Shown: in pieces, positions 19,042 through 27,510 of the stretch
How the letters are laid out: each line of letters opens with the position of its first letter
Position numbering within the stretch: the first letter of the stretch is position 1
DNA from: UBA4408 sp002389785
GTDB taxonomy: Bacteria > Bacteroidota > Bacteroidia > UBA4408
Reading direction: 5' to 3'
Assembly (NCBI GenBank): GCA_035438985.1
Contig: DAORJK010000001.1
Location: 124,001 to 188,000, forward strand
DNA length: 64,000 bases
The notes under the pieces: generated by a model
What the model was told of the DNA's origin: nothing
The model's input: the letters and a program-made list of their open reading frames with translations, nothing else
The model's database searches: none
Position numbers and translations under genes: made by a program

Positions 19042-19249
19042 ATGGGTTCTATTTTGGTTTAAATGAGCTATCTCAACGATTATTTTTAAAACTTAGTTTT
19101 AATATGATTCAGCAAAACATGTAAACAAAGTCAATCACTACACTTATACAGTTTATTTTACTATACTGCTTAACAGTAGTTGAACGAATTTTTTTCAAAT
19201 TTAGTTATTATTTCTACCATAATTTATACTATTTAAAAAAGAATAAAAA

Positions 19250-19278
19250 AAGACCTGTTCATAAACTGAACAGGTCTT
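19250..19278 (-). terminator. Terminator of the 1195-residue T9SS gene
   Basis: Perfect stem AAGACCTGTTC / GAACAGGTCTT with loop ATAAACT; on the minus strand it is followed by a T-rich tract (A run at 19245-19250). It lies 18 bases after the stop. Confidence 0.85.
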
Positions 19279-19296
19279 CTTCATTAAAACTATTAT

Positions 19297-22200
19297 TTAT
19301 TCACGTACAAAACGTGCTGTATACTTTTCACCGGATTGCTTATCACGAATGGTAATAAAGTATAAACCGCTTTCCAATTCACGGGTATCAGATTCTAAAC
19401 TATTTTTACCTGGAGCAACGGTTGCATTGTAATTTTTAACCAAATGCCCGGATATGTCTCGTACCTCAACTTCTACAATACCGGGTTCGGTAACATAAAA
19501 GTCGGCATAAATATTTCCGTTAGTAGGATTTGGATGAACTCCTTCAAATTCGATTCGTTTACCTGTTGGAGAATACACTGTAATGATTTCAGAGTAAGAA
19601 CCTACTCCTTGTTTATCCACACTTCTAAGTCGATAGTAATTAATTCCGGCAAAAGGTTTCGCATCTATCGATTCATATTTCACCAAAACAGAACTATTAC
19701 CTTGTCCATTAATTTTCGCAATAGATTCAAAATTCTCTCCATCTTTTGAACGTTGTAAATCAAAATATTCGTTGTCTTGCTCACTAGCAGTGAACCAATT
19801 CAAAGTATTTACACCATCACTGTTTTTACCTTCGAAGTTAAGTAATTTAACAGCTAATACCCCATTGGCATTAACAGCAGTACCTGATAAAGTTAAACTA
19901 AAGAATGCTCTATCAGCTTGTGATTGAGGACCTGAACCATCAACCATTAAAAAATAAGTAGTACCTGCAACAACCGAGTTCCATCGCATGGTAAATTTAG
20001 CGGTATTAGTGTTTCCCGTAACCCCGGCAGCTAATGAACTAATGCTATTGCAATAACGATTTACACCTACACCTGCAGTACCAAAAATATTACTAATAAA
20101 ATCAGCCGGTACCAAAGTCCAAGTTGCTCCTGCGCAACTGTGTGCAGGTAAGGTAGGAACCGGTGATAAAGTGTACATAGCAACTCTAATTCCTTGATTA
20201 CGAGCAGTTAAGATATTGTCAAAATCCATTTGAAGAGAACCGCTCGCGGTCGGAAAAATACGGTAAAAAATTGGGCGCAAAATCATGTTGGTATTTGGAA
20301 GAGCTGCAGTAGTGCAAAATTGATTATTAAGTGGTGTTTCACCAACAGGAGCAACGTTTAACGTAATCGAAAGGTTTACATAGTTTGCAGGTGTTGGTGC
20401 TGCAGACACAGTAAACTGAGTAGTTGAATTTATCGCAGTAATGGTGGTTCCTGCAGGGAAAGTGTTTGCGCTTCCTATAATTGTTTGATCCAATAATGTA
20501 CCCACCATTAATCCATCGGTTGTTCCGCCGGCCAGCATGTTTATTGTGGTACCGGTTGAACTAGTATTGGTAACAACTCCTAAGTACTTGCTTACATTAA
20601 AATTATCGCCACAAAGCGGAGCAAACTGGGTACCAATCGTTGGAATTTTTTCACCACACAAACCTATAGGGTCGGAGGTTGAACAAATGGTACCATTGTA
20701 ATTACCATTTGTATTATCAATATATGCCGGAGGTGTAGGGCAACCCACTTTGCTGGGTACAATTACCCCACAAACCGGTTTTTCATAAATACAAATACTA
20801 AAAGAGCCTTCAGAGGCAGCTGTAGCACCTTTCCAGAAACGAATGTAATAGGTACCTGCAGGTAATCCGGAGGTAACGATACGTGGCATTGCATCAGCTC
20901 CCGGATAGGCAGCAGGAACCTTATCACCTATGGCAGGTAAAGAGGCACTAAAATTTTTAAATGCGGTAGTAGCAGTACCGGTAGCCATAATCGCAGTAGG
21001 CAATGGACAGGTTGGTGTTACAGGGCCTGTATATAACGACATCGCTCCATCCAATAAGGTACCAGCATAACTATCGATTACATAATCCTTCCCTGCTACT
21101 GCTACAAATTTGAACCAAACATCGTTCAGTCCGGAGGTACCCGCAATAATTACTGCACCTCCACCTAAAGCAATCGAAGGGGCAAAACTCGTTGTAAAAG
21201 TTGTAGCTGTTGGTATTGAAACAACGGTGGTTCCGTTCGGAAATGCACCGGTACCCGCAGCAACTCGAACCGTTTGTCCTATAACCAAACCTGCTGTTGA
21301 ACCAACTGTAATGGTTGTACCAACATTTGTAGCACCTGCTGCAGATTGATAAACCTGACAATCAGCTACAGGGGTATAAACTGTTTGAAACTGATTAGCA
21401 GCTGTACTCACACTTCCAACTCCACCGGAAAAACATTTTGATGGGGTAGCTCCAACTGTAGTTGCCGAAAAAGGCACACAACTGGCACCAACAGTTAATG
21501 TTGCCGCAGTACATGGTTCGTCGTTAAATTTATCCTTCACACAAATTTGAAAATCAGGAGTTAATGCTGCATCTCCCTCAACACGTATAAAATAACGCCT
21601 ATTGGCAATCACAGCAAAAGTGGCAGTAGTTGAGTTGGCAGCATTTAATACACCTCCGTTATCAGAACAAATAATTGGAACACCTAAGTTGCCAGGACAA
21701 GTATTTGCTGAACCTGAAACCAAGGTACTTGCATAAACTTCAAACTGCACACCTCCGGTATTACCGCATGTGGCCGGTGGACTATTATCGGTTGATACTA
21801 CCATAGTTGTACTTCCTACAGGCACATCAACATAAAACCAAATATCGTTTTGAGTGGTGTTTGCACAACTATTTGTAAAAACTGCATCTGCTAATGCGGT
21901 TGAAGAAGTAGTACCAAAAATGGTTGTACTAAAGGCATTACAAGATACATCGTATGCTAATGGACGAGCAAAACAAGCACCACCCAGAGTTCCGCCGGCA
22001 CCTGTATTACACAATAAGTCATTTGTAGGAGCAACAACAGCAGGAGGAGGTGTCCAGCGATACAAGGTACCACTTCCTGGGAAAATACAATTGCGGTTCT
22101 CGGTAGTTCGGCTTGGGTTGCTAACATTATCAACCGCTGTTGCCGTACTTAAAAAATATTGATCACCAACGCAGGAAGTTCGAACTCCAATAGAAGCTGC

Positions 22201-22884
22201 AACTGTTTGTGTTACCCCTTCAAAACGATAAATCATGTCAATACGGTTACTGGTTTCATATAAAGTAACTTGCATGGAATATGCAGCCGTATTGTAATTG
22301 GGCCAGCGAGCAAGATTCAACCATTCTATCACAATTTTACGATTAGGGGCTGTACCACTTCTTTCAATATTGATTTTCCCACTTGCTGAATTGGTAACCC
22401 AATCGTCCCAAAGTGGAGCAATCATCGGTAAATACTGTGTAGTAGTCATGTTGTTGATGTACATACTTGGTAAACCGGCACTACCATTATTGCAATTACA
22501 AATTGGCGCTACGTTGGCAGCTCCAACACCCGGCGCAGGGCTACAAGCACTAGGAATAGTAGGTGGTCCTAAAACTCCGGCACCTTGCTTCAACATCGAA
22601 TTAACTGTTACGGTTGTGCCTACAACTGTTCCGGTTCCCAATGTCATAAAACCATCGCAGTTGGCATTAAAGGTAGTATAAGGAGATCCTCCAAAAAGAA
22701 AGGTAAAACCTATGGCCGTTTCGCAACTTCCATAGTCATCATTACCCCCATTCATAATAGTAGTTGGGGAACTCAAGTTTACCATCGTACCCGTTGTTGG
22801 AGTAACTGTGTAAATAAGTTGCGCCCTTAAAACGGAAGTTCCGCTAAGGAGCAAAATTGCTAAGGCGAGTAAGTTTTTTTTCAT
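19297..22884 (-). CDS. Large T9SS type A sorting domain protein with inserted beta modules
   Basis: A 1195-residue secreted protein with signal peptide (LLALAILLLSGTSVLRAQ). An N-terminal beta domain (FTFLFGGSPYTTF, MQVTLYETSNRIDMIY, ASIGVRTSC) is followed by at least three PPC-like repeats with NDxWF openings and cysteine-paired ends (FQICVKD, FSICIYEKPVC). Then come a longer domain near residues 740-1010, a DUF11/fibronectin-type stretch (LNWFTASEQDNEYFDLQRS, INYYRLRS), and a sorting domain (VHPNPTNGN to YTARFVRE). It is paralogous to the two plus-strand proteins at 27511 and 30319. Two extra Gly/Thr/Val-rich modules interrupt the shared domains (21139-21336 and 20359-20571). Probably a structural or adhesive surface protein. 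Confidence 0.92.
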   Translation of the reverse strand: MKKNLLALAILLLSGTSVLRAQLIYTVTPTTGTMVNLSSPTTIMNGGNDDYGSCETAIGFTFLFGGSPYTTFNANCDGFMTLGTGTVVGTTVTVNSMLKQGAGVLGPPTIPSACSPAPGVGAANVAPICNCNNGSAGLPSMYINNMTTTQYLPMIAPLWDDWVTNSASGKINIERSGTAPNRKIVIEWLNLARWPNYNTAAYSMQVTLYETSNRIDMIYRFEGVTQTVAASIGVRTSCVGDQYFLSTATAVDNVSNPSRTTENRNCIFPGSGTLYRWTPPPAVVAPTNDLLCNTGAGGTLGGACFARPLAYDVSCNAFSTTIFGTTSSTALADAVFTNSCANTTQNDIWFYVDVPVGSTTMVVSTDNSPPATCGNTGGVQFEVYASTLVSGSANTCPGNLGVPIICSDNGGVLNAANSTTATFAVIANRRYFIRVEGDAALTPDFQICVKDKFNDEPCTAATLTVGASCVPFSATTVGATPSKCFSGGVGSVSTAANQFQTVYTPVADCQVYQSAAGATNVGTTITVGSTAGLVIGQTVRVAAGTGAFPNGTTVVSIPTATTFTTSFAPSIALGGGAVIIAGTSGLNDVWFKFVAVAGKDYVIDSYAGTLLDGAMSLYTGPVTPTCPLPTAIMATGTATTAFKNFSASLPAIGDKVPAAYPGADAMPRIVTSGLPAGTYYIRFWKGATAASEGSFSICIYEKPVCGVIVPSKVGCPTPPAYIDNTNGNYNGTICSTSDPIGLCGEKIPTIGTQFAPLCGDNFNVSKYLGVVTNTSSTGTTINMLAGGTTDGLMVGTLLDQTIIGSANTFPAGTTITAINSTTQFTVSAAPTPANYVNLSITLNVAPVGETPLNNQFCTTAALPNTNMILRPIFYRIFPTASGSLQMDFDNILTARNQGIRVAMYTLSPVPTLPAHSCAGATWTLVPADFISNIFGTAGVGVNRYCNSISSLAAGVTGNTNTAKFTMRWNSVVAGTTYFLMVDGSGPQSQADRAFFSLTLSGTAVNANGVLAVKLLNFEGKNSDGVNTLNWFTASEQDNEYFDLQRSKDGENFESIAKINGQGNSSVLVKYESIDAKPFAGINYYRLRSVDKQGVGSYSEIITVYSPTGKRIEFEGVHPNPTNGNIYADFYVTEPGIVEVEVRDISGHLVKNYNATVAPGKNSLESDTRELESGLYFITIRDKQSGEKYTARFVRE
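20359..20571 (-). repeat. Inserted Thr/Val/Gly-rich module, site C, 1195-residue protein
   Basis: Residues about 772-842. Key features are GTTI near the start, DGLMVGTLL, FPAGTTITAINSTTQFTVSA, and a short closing strand. It follows FAPLCGDNF and precedes the FYRIF segment. The 30319 protein carries a similar module at the same position; the 27511 protein does not. Confidence 0.6.
21139..21336 (-). repeat. Inserted Thr/Val/Gly-rich module, site A, 1195-residue protein
   Basis: Residues about 517-582. Pattern: VGTTITVGSTAGLVIGQTV, then FPNGTTVVSIPTATTFT and a closing beta strand. It lies directly before the LNDVWFKF opening of a PPC-like domain. The homologous positions in the 27511 and 30319 proteins lack it. 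Confidence 0.65.
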
Positions 22885-23136
22885 AGGTGTGAGAATTAAT
22901 ACACTGATATAAATCCCCTTTCGATTGTAACATTTACTAGTAAATTGAAACGTATAAAATACAAAAAGGTTATTTTAATTAGCAGCGTAAAAATAATCAA
23001 TAAATAAGTGAAAAAGAGAATAGTTACTATTTTTTTTCAGCAATTCGACAAATGGTAGAAATAAGGTGTTGGGCTATGAAAATGAACTTATTGTAGCAAA
23101 TATTTTACAGCCAATTTCACAAAAAAAATCTAGCGA

Positions 23137-24213
23137 TTATCTACTTTTTGAAAATTCAAAGTCTTTGCTAATAATGGCAAATTGTTTCAATTGACCTTGT
23201 TCGTTGTAGTTGTTTTTAACTTTTATTGAATTTCCTGAGAGTTTACCAAGTACTTTAGCACCCATAGCAGCAATATCCCATTTTGATATTTTGCCACTTG
23301 GTTTATCGGAATTTTCAATAGATTGATTGGATGCGTCGCTTCTAGTAAATTTTTTAATTCTAGCTCGAAGAAGCTCGTTTACACTCAAATAATTTCTTTC
23401 TTCGAACTCTAACTGCGCCATATTTACTGATGTTGGTGCAACCTGTTCAATTTGGGTATTCGAAACAATTGCGTGAGCATTAAGTTGGACTTGATCTATC
23501 TTATTTACACTAATGGGTTGAAGTTCAATTTCTGCAAGGCGCTCATTAGGTATGGTTTTTAGTTTATTCTTGGAATTTTTAGGTGCTTCAAAAATTGATG
23601 CTTGTTTGGTTGAATTACTTATGATCACCGGATCTTGTTTGGCTATTTTTTGTTCCAACCCTGCAGGTAAAGAATTTGGTGTGATGCTTTGAGTGCGAAG
23701 GTTCGGCTGAACTTTTTGACTAAAAAATGAAATCGCGAAAAAGAAAATCAATACGGCAGCTGCTGAACTGATGCTATAATACACCATTGATAATACCTTA
23801 TTTGACTTCTTAAGCTTATGCTTTTCAGGATATACCAAGTAAGTCTCAGGTTGAAGTATCGTTTGCTTAAACAAATTTAATTCATTGTTAAAAGCAGCAT
23901 CCGCTCTGAGTTTTGCTTCAACAATGGATGCGTCACTTTTTGAAATGTTATTTTCAATAAAATCGAGCAGTAAGTTTTGATCGTTTATGGCTGGTTGTGT
24001 AACAGAAATAATAGGCTGTTTCAATTGCTCTTTATAAGGATAAACAAGGTTTTCAGCTTTAATGACTAAACTTTCAGAAAGTGTTTCAAATTCTGTTTTA
24101 ATGTCAGGATTTTGTTCTAAAAAAAGCAATAATTCAGCTACTTCAACCGGTGCTAATTTTTGGTCGAAATAATCAATTAAAAACACTTCGTAATTCGTTC
24201 TGTCAATCTGCAT
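23137..24213 (-). CDS. Membrane anti-sigma-like protein with duplicated N-terminal domain
   Basis: A 358-residue protein encoded 4 bp after an ECF sigma gene, which makes it the probable anti-sigma factor. A single membrane helix spans about residues 141-165 (VYYSISSAAAVLIFFFAISF). The cytoplasmic part contains two related helical units: residues 7-66 (FLIDYFDQKLAPVEVAELLL ... LVYPYKEQLK) and 81-136 (LLLDFIENNISKSDASIVEA ... YLVYPEKHKLK). The periplasmic part is low-complexity, then a conserved-looking C-terminal end (KWDIAAMGAKVLGKLSG). No HxxxCxxC zinc motif is present. I recognise no named family beyond the anti-sigma-like N-terminus, so the function rests on gene order. Confidence 0.7.
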   Translation of the reverse strand: MQIDRTNYEVFLIDYFDQKLAPVEVAELLLFLEQNPDIKTEFETLSESLVIKAENLVYPYKEQLKQPIISVTQPAINDQNLLLDFIENNISKSDASIVEAKLRADAAFNNELNLFKQTILQPETYLVYPEKHKLKKSNKVLSMVYYSISSAAAVLIFFFAISFFSQKVQPNLRTQSITPNSLPAGLEQKIAKQDPVIISNSTKQASIFEAPKNSKNKLKTIPNERLAEIELQPISVNKIDQVQLNAHAIVSNTQIEQVAPTSVNMAQLEFEERNYLSVNELLRARIKKFTRSDASNQSIENSDKPSGKISKWDIAAMGAKVLGKLSGNSIKVKNNYNEQGQLKQFAIISKDFEFSKSR

Positions 24214-24217
24214 TTTA

Positions 24218-24703
24218 CTAAATCACAGCATTTACACTTCCTATGTATTCTTTTAAAAACAATCTAGCTCTGTATATATATACTTTTACCTGACTTTCAG
24301 ACAATCCGGTAATTTCTCCAATTTCTAAATAATTATATCCTTCATAATCGCGTAATAAAATTACCGAGCGTTGAACTTCGGGCAAATGTGATAAGGCCTC
24401 GTTTAAAATTTCTTTTAAGTCAGAATAAGACGAGGAACTAGCAGGTATTGCCTGTAGTTTATCTTCTAAGGGACTTTGCTTATTATCGCGACGTAAATGG
24501 TCGATCATGGTTCGATAGCCGGCAGTAAACATATAGGATTTAGCATTACTGCTCGAGACTTCTGATACTTTGAGCCATACTTTCTCAAAAGTATCTTGCA
24601 CAATATCCTTTGCTTTGTCTTTATCCCTTACATTTTTTAGTATAAAGCGATAAAGCTTATCGGCATATAAATCTACACAATTGTTAAATTCAGCAATAGT
24701 CAT
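24218..24703 (-). CDS. ECF-type RNA polymerase sigma factor
   Basis: A 161-residue sigma-70 family protein with region 2 (DLYADKLYRFILKNV, KAKDIVQDTFEKVWLKV) and region 4 (LPEVQRSVILLRDYEGYNYL, GLSESQVKVYIYRARLFLKE), the standard ECF layout. It starts with ATG. It is followed after 4 bp by a membrane protein likely to hold it inactive, and lies among large T9SS cargo genes, which makes envelope or secretion genes plausible targets. In Porphyromonas gingivalis an ECF factor (SigP) controls T9SS genes; equivalence here is not shown. Confidence 0.93.
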   Translation of the reverse strand: MTIAEFNNCVDLYADKLYRFILKNVRDKDKAKDIVQDTFEKVWLKVSEVSSSNAKSYMFTAGYRTMIDHLRRDNKQSPLEDKLQAIPASSSSYSDLKEILNEALSHLPEVQRSVILLRDYEGYNYLEIGEITGLSESQVKVYIYRARLFLKEYIGSVNAVI

Positions 24704-25056
24704 TAAAACTTGTGAGTTGGGTGTATGACGCTATCCAAGTTGTAAAAGTTACAGCTAAGTTAAATTTTTTTAGAGCTATTAAAAGCAAAAGTAAACCAAG
24801 GCTCTAGAAAGTTGATAAAACAGTAGTTGAAAAAATCAAATAATCAATGGAATTTTACTTCGATCAAGCTTTTGCTCCCTAAATTTATTAGTAATTTTAA
24901 AAGCAAGAAATGTAGGCTACGGCAAATTAAATTACTTTGTTTTTACTAGTTAAGAATGAGCAATTCAATTTAATGTTAAGCGCAACTATAAATAAATTTA
25001 AATGAACTTGTTGCTAACTCTTTTATTTCCTCAATTCATATAAGCACTTGGTTGTT
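24704..25056. other. Intergenic region between sigma gene and DUF2779 gene
   Basis: About 350 bases, very AT-rich, without a credible reading frame. It carries the likely sigma-gene promoter (24786-24793). No convincing terminator for the DUF2779 gene is visible; a TTGTTT/AAACAA palindrome near 25053-25066 overlaps that gene's stop but has no T tract. Confidence 0.6.
24786..24793 (-). promoter_or_regulatory. -7 promoter element of the ECF sigma gene
   Basis: TACTTTTG on the minus strand, an exact TAnnTTTG match, 83 bases upstream of the ATG; no standard -33 element is evident. Confidence 0.45.
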
Positions 25057-26544
25057 TCACGAAACAAGCACTGCCTTTTCAAGTTCCTCAAAAATTTTGA
25101 CTAATCCAAGAGTGTCCATTTTGCAGTATTCGATTAATTTTTGGCGTGTTTCAAGCGCTTTAAACATATCTGTTTCCACTTGTAACTTTTCGAATGCAGC
25201 TAATGCGGCTATTCCATTTTTAATGTCAAGCTGATTAAAATGAAGTTCTGGAGCAACAGCAGGCAAAAGAGCTTTCATACTATACGAACCTTTCATTGGG
25301 GTGCAATAAAAGTGCTTTTTTTGAAATGGTTCGGATAAATCTTTGATTCTATTTACAATTCTTTGCAAGGCATTTTTATGTTCAGGAAATAAATTCATTG
25401 CCTTTGAAAGAATGCGCTTTTCATGTGTTGGGTCAAAAACAACAATATCTCCTTCATTCGATGTGTCAATGATTAATTGCTGAATAAAGCTTTCGAAAGG
25501 TTGTACACCGGTTTCTGCTAAAAAGTAACGATGCATACAAGTTGAATGAGGCGAACTTTTGCTGTGAATAGAATAAAGAAATGGCAAATGTTCGTATGGA
25601 GATGTGTTTTCGTAAGCTGGGACTGCCGGCATGAAAAATTCGAAATCAAGAAAGGTTAAAGGGTAATTAAAGTTTGCAAGAAATTTTAAAATTTGTTGCT
25701 TATCAACATGTATACGATTGGTGACTGCACATTCATATTGAATTCTCTGTTCCTTTGTAAATGAAAAATCAGGGGCTAAATCGCTAATTGCTTTTATTCC
25801 TTTTGAGAAAAGTTCATATTGATTTTGTTTCGATAATCCATTTAAATAAAAAATAGAATCGTCGGCCAATGTTCCTCTGCAAGTTCCAATAAAATCGCAC
25901 GTGTAGGGTACATGACAATGTTCGCCGGGTTCAATTTGCGGGGGTGTATTTTGTTCAATAACTTGTTTAAGTTCGGTAACATTATTTTCAATAAACTCTT
26001 GTTGCTCTTGAATTTCGAGCAAAACTGATTTTTTAGAAAATAACTGATTCAAGTCTAATTTTCCCTTCCGCACATATGCTGTATTTATGTACACTACTTG
26101 AAAATCCTTTAATTCTAATTCATTGTTTGAAATTACATAATATTGTAAAGCAGCATCCAGCTTATGGGTACTTGTAATTTTTGCCGAACTCTTTACCTCA
26201 TAAGCAATCCAAGTATTTTTAGTTTTTACCAAAATATCCAGCGCACAATAAACGCCCTTATATAAAAAGGCTGCTTCATACAGTATTTTTTCACCTTTTT
26301 TAATAAGTTCTTTTGTTTTAGCAACAGCTTCAGCATAATTAAAATTATCCGGTTTAGCTGCATATACTCCATTTGGAAATAGCTTTTGAGCCAAACTACC
26401 AACCGTGTTACCTCTTGAAAAAATAGCTTGTTTAGTACTATCCGGTAAATCGCGTTGCTGGTAAAAATGCTTGTATAAATAGAGCGATTTACTGCATTGT
26501 AAGCCTCGAATAAATGAAGATTTGCTTAAGGAAACTTTTTCCAA
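25057..26544 (-). CDS. DUF2779 protein: Cas4-like Fe-S nuclease fused to DEDDy exonuclease-like domain
   Basis: A 495-residue protein. The N-terminal half resembles Cas4/RecB nucleases: Asp103 followed by EVK at 116-118 forms a PD-(D/E)xK core, and four cysteines (17, 210, 216, 222) have the one-plus-three spacing of an iron-sulfur cluster. The C-terminal DUF2779 part looks like a DEDDy 3'-5' exonuclease: FLDFEFF gives Asp300 and Glu302, VVFDPTHEK gives Asp371, and YCKMD gives Tyr473 and Asp477. It is probably cytoplasmic nucleic acid processing; the substrate is unknown. The start is TTG at 26544, preceded by AGG, and the family's conserved LSKSxFxxGLQC begins at residue 6. The gene stands alone. 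Confidence 0.8.
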   Translation of the reverse strand: MEKVSLSKSSFIRGLQCSKSLYLYKHFYQQRDLPDSTKQAIFSRGNTVGSLAQKLFPNGVYAAKPDNFNYAEAVAKTKELIKKGEKILYEAAFLYKGVYCALDILVKTKNTWIAYEVKSSAKITSTHKLDAALQYYVISNNELELKDFQVVYINTAYVRKGKLDLNQLFSKKSVLLEIQEQQEFIENNVTELKQVIEQNTPPQIEPGEHCHVPYTCDFIGTCRGTLADDSIFYLNGLSKQNQYELFSKGIKAISDLAPDFSFTKEQRIQYECAVTNRIHVDKQQILKFLANFNYPLTFLDFEFFMPAVPAYENTSPYEHLPFLYSIHSKSSPHSTCMHRYFLAETGVQPFESFIQQLIIDTSNEGDIVVFDPTHEKRILSKAMNLFPEHKNALQRIVNRIKDLSEPFQKKHFYCTPMKGSYSMKALLPAVAPELHFNQLDIKNGIAALAAFEKLQVETDMFKALETRQKLIEYCKMDTLGLVKIFEELEKAVLVS

Positions 26545-26558
26545 CCTTGTATAAATAA

Positions 26559-26590
26559 AATAGCCTTATAATCGAAATTATAAGGCTATT
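26559..26590 (-). terminator. Terminator of the YwqK-like gene
   Basis: Perfect 14-bp stem AATAGCCTTATAAT / ATTATAAGGCTATT with a CGAA loop, followed on the minus strand by TTTATTTAT. It lies between the YwqK-like stop and the DUF2779 start. Confidence 0.8.
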
Positions 26591-26607
26591 GAAAACAAAT
26601 TATATAG

Positions 26608-27171
26608 TTACTGCTTTACTGAATTTACCAATACATCATTGGCGTAGCTTTCCAACAGCGTTAGCTTTCCGGTAACATCGTACCATTTCCATGTGCCATG
26701 CTTTTGTCCGTTTACATAATTTCCTTCATAGTTCATAACTCCGGATTCAAACCAAGCGGTCCAAGCTCCATCAAACACACGGTTTGATAAGATTGCTCCT
26801 TCACTTTGCTTTTTCCCGTTTTCATACCAAAACACGGCCTTGTTTGAACTGTAATTAATTTCAGAACTTTGCGCACCTGAGGGGTACCATGTTTTCCAGA
26901 TTCCGGAGGTAGTGCCACTTTGATAATGTTCTTCAGCGCTTGGTTTTCCATCCTCGTACCAATAAGACCATTTACCTGTTTTGCTTTGAGAAGGATCAGG
27001 TCGTGTAGTGCCATCCGATGCATATACTACCTTAGCTACAGTATTCGTAGCGGCATCATATGCACCTTCACTTTGCTTTTTCCCGTTTGAATAATACTCC
27101 GTGTGCATTTGTGCAAATGCTGAAGCGCTTATGAATACAAGCGCAGCAAAAGATAATACCCCATTTTTCAT
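26608..27171 (-). CDS. YwqK-family MORN-variant repeat protein, exported
   Basis: A 187-residue protein with signal peptide (FAALVFISASAFAQ) and about six MORN-variant repeats of the form YxNGKKQSEGxY / GxWxxWYxxG, ending in GTWKWYDVTGKLTLLESY. The family is named for the YwqK antitoxin of Bacillus, but this protein is exported and has no toxin gene beside it, so an envelope or surface role is more likely. It starts with ATG and has its own terminator and likely promoter. Confidence 0.85.
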   Translation of the reverse strand: MKNGVLSFAALVFISASAFAQMHTEYYSNGKKQSEGAYDAATNTVAKVVYASDGTTRPDPSQSKTGKWSYWYEDGKPSAEEHYQSGTTSGIWKTWYPSGAQSSEINYSSNKAVFWYENGKKQSEGAILSNRVFDGAWTAWFESGVMNYEGNYVNGQKHGTWKWYDVTGKLTLLESYANDVLVNSVKQ

Positions 27172-27510
27172 GCTTTCTGAAATTTAATTTTCAAAACAAA
27201 ACTACAAAAAAGCAATTTAAAAAAAAGGAACAATTATCTTAAAGAGTGCAAGTTGCAAACATCCAATTTTTGATAAATGTAAAGTTGGCACTAAAAGTTA
27301 TTGATTGGTTGCTGGGTAAAAATTTTATCGAGTAATAGTTAAACTTTACCTAAAATTATTTTAAAAATTAGCTTTAGTATTGTTTTAATCAATCATTTAC
27401 CCTATTTTTATGCTTGATATTGGCGAAGTGTGTTCATTTTGTTTTTCAAGGTGAAACATTTTTGTGTCAAAACGGTAAAAGAAGTACATTAATAGCAGGT
27501 TTTATAATTA
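27172..27510. other. Divergent intergenic region
   Basis: About 340 AT-rich bases between the divergent YwqK-like and T9SS genes. It holds the likely minus-strand promoter at 27197-27204 and a weak plus-strand match TATTTTTA at 27403-27410. No reading frame, RNA gene or repeat is recognisable. Confidence 0.6.
27197..27204 (-). promoter_or_regulatory. -7 promoter element of the YwqK-like gene
   Basis: TAGTTTTG on the minus strand matches TAnnTTTG, 26 bases upstream of the ATG. Confidence 0.5.

Noticed and set aside
22298..22681. 127-codon plus-strand reading frame
   Set aside because: Antisense to a Gly/Thr-rich T9SS gene, where biased composition keeps opposite frames open.
25053..25066. 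TTGTTT/AAACAA palindrome as terminator of the DUF2779 gene
   Set aside because: Short stem, overlaps the stop codon, and no following T tract on the minus strand.
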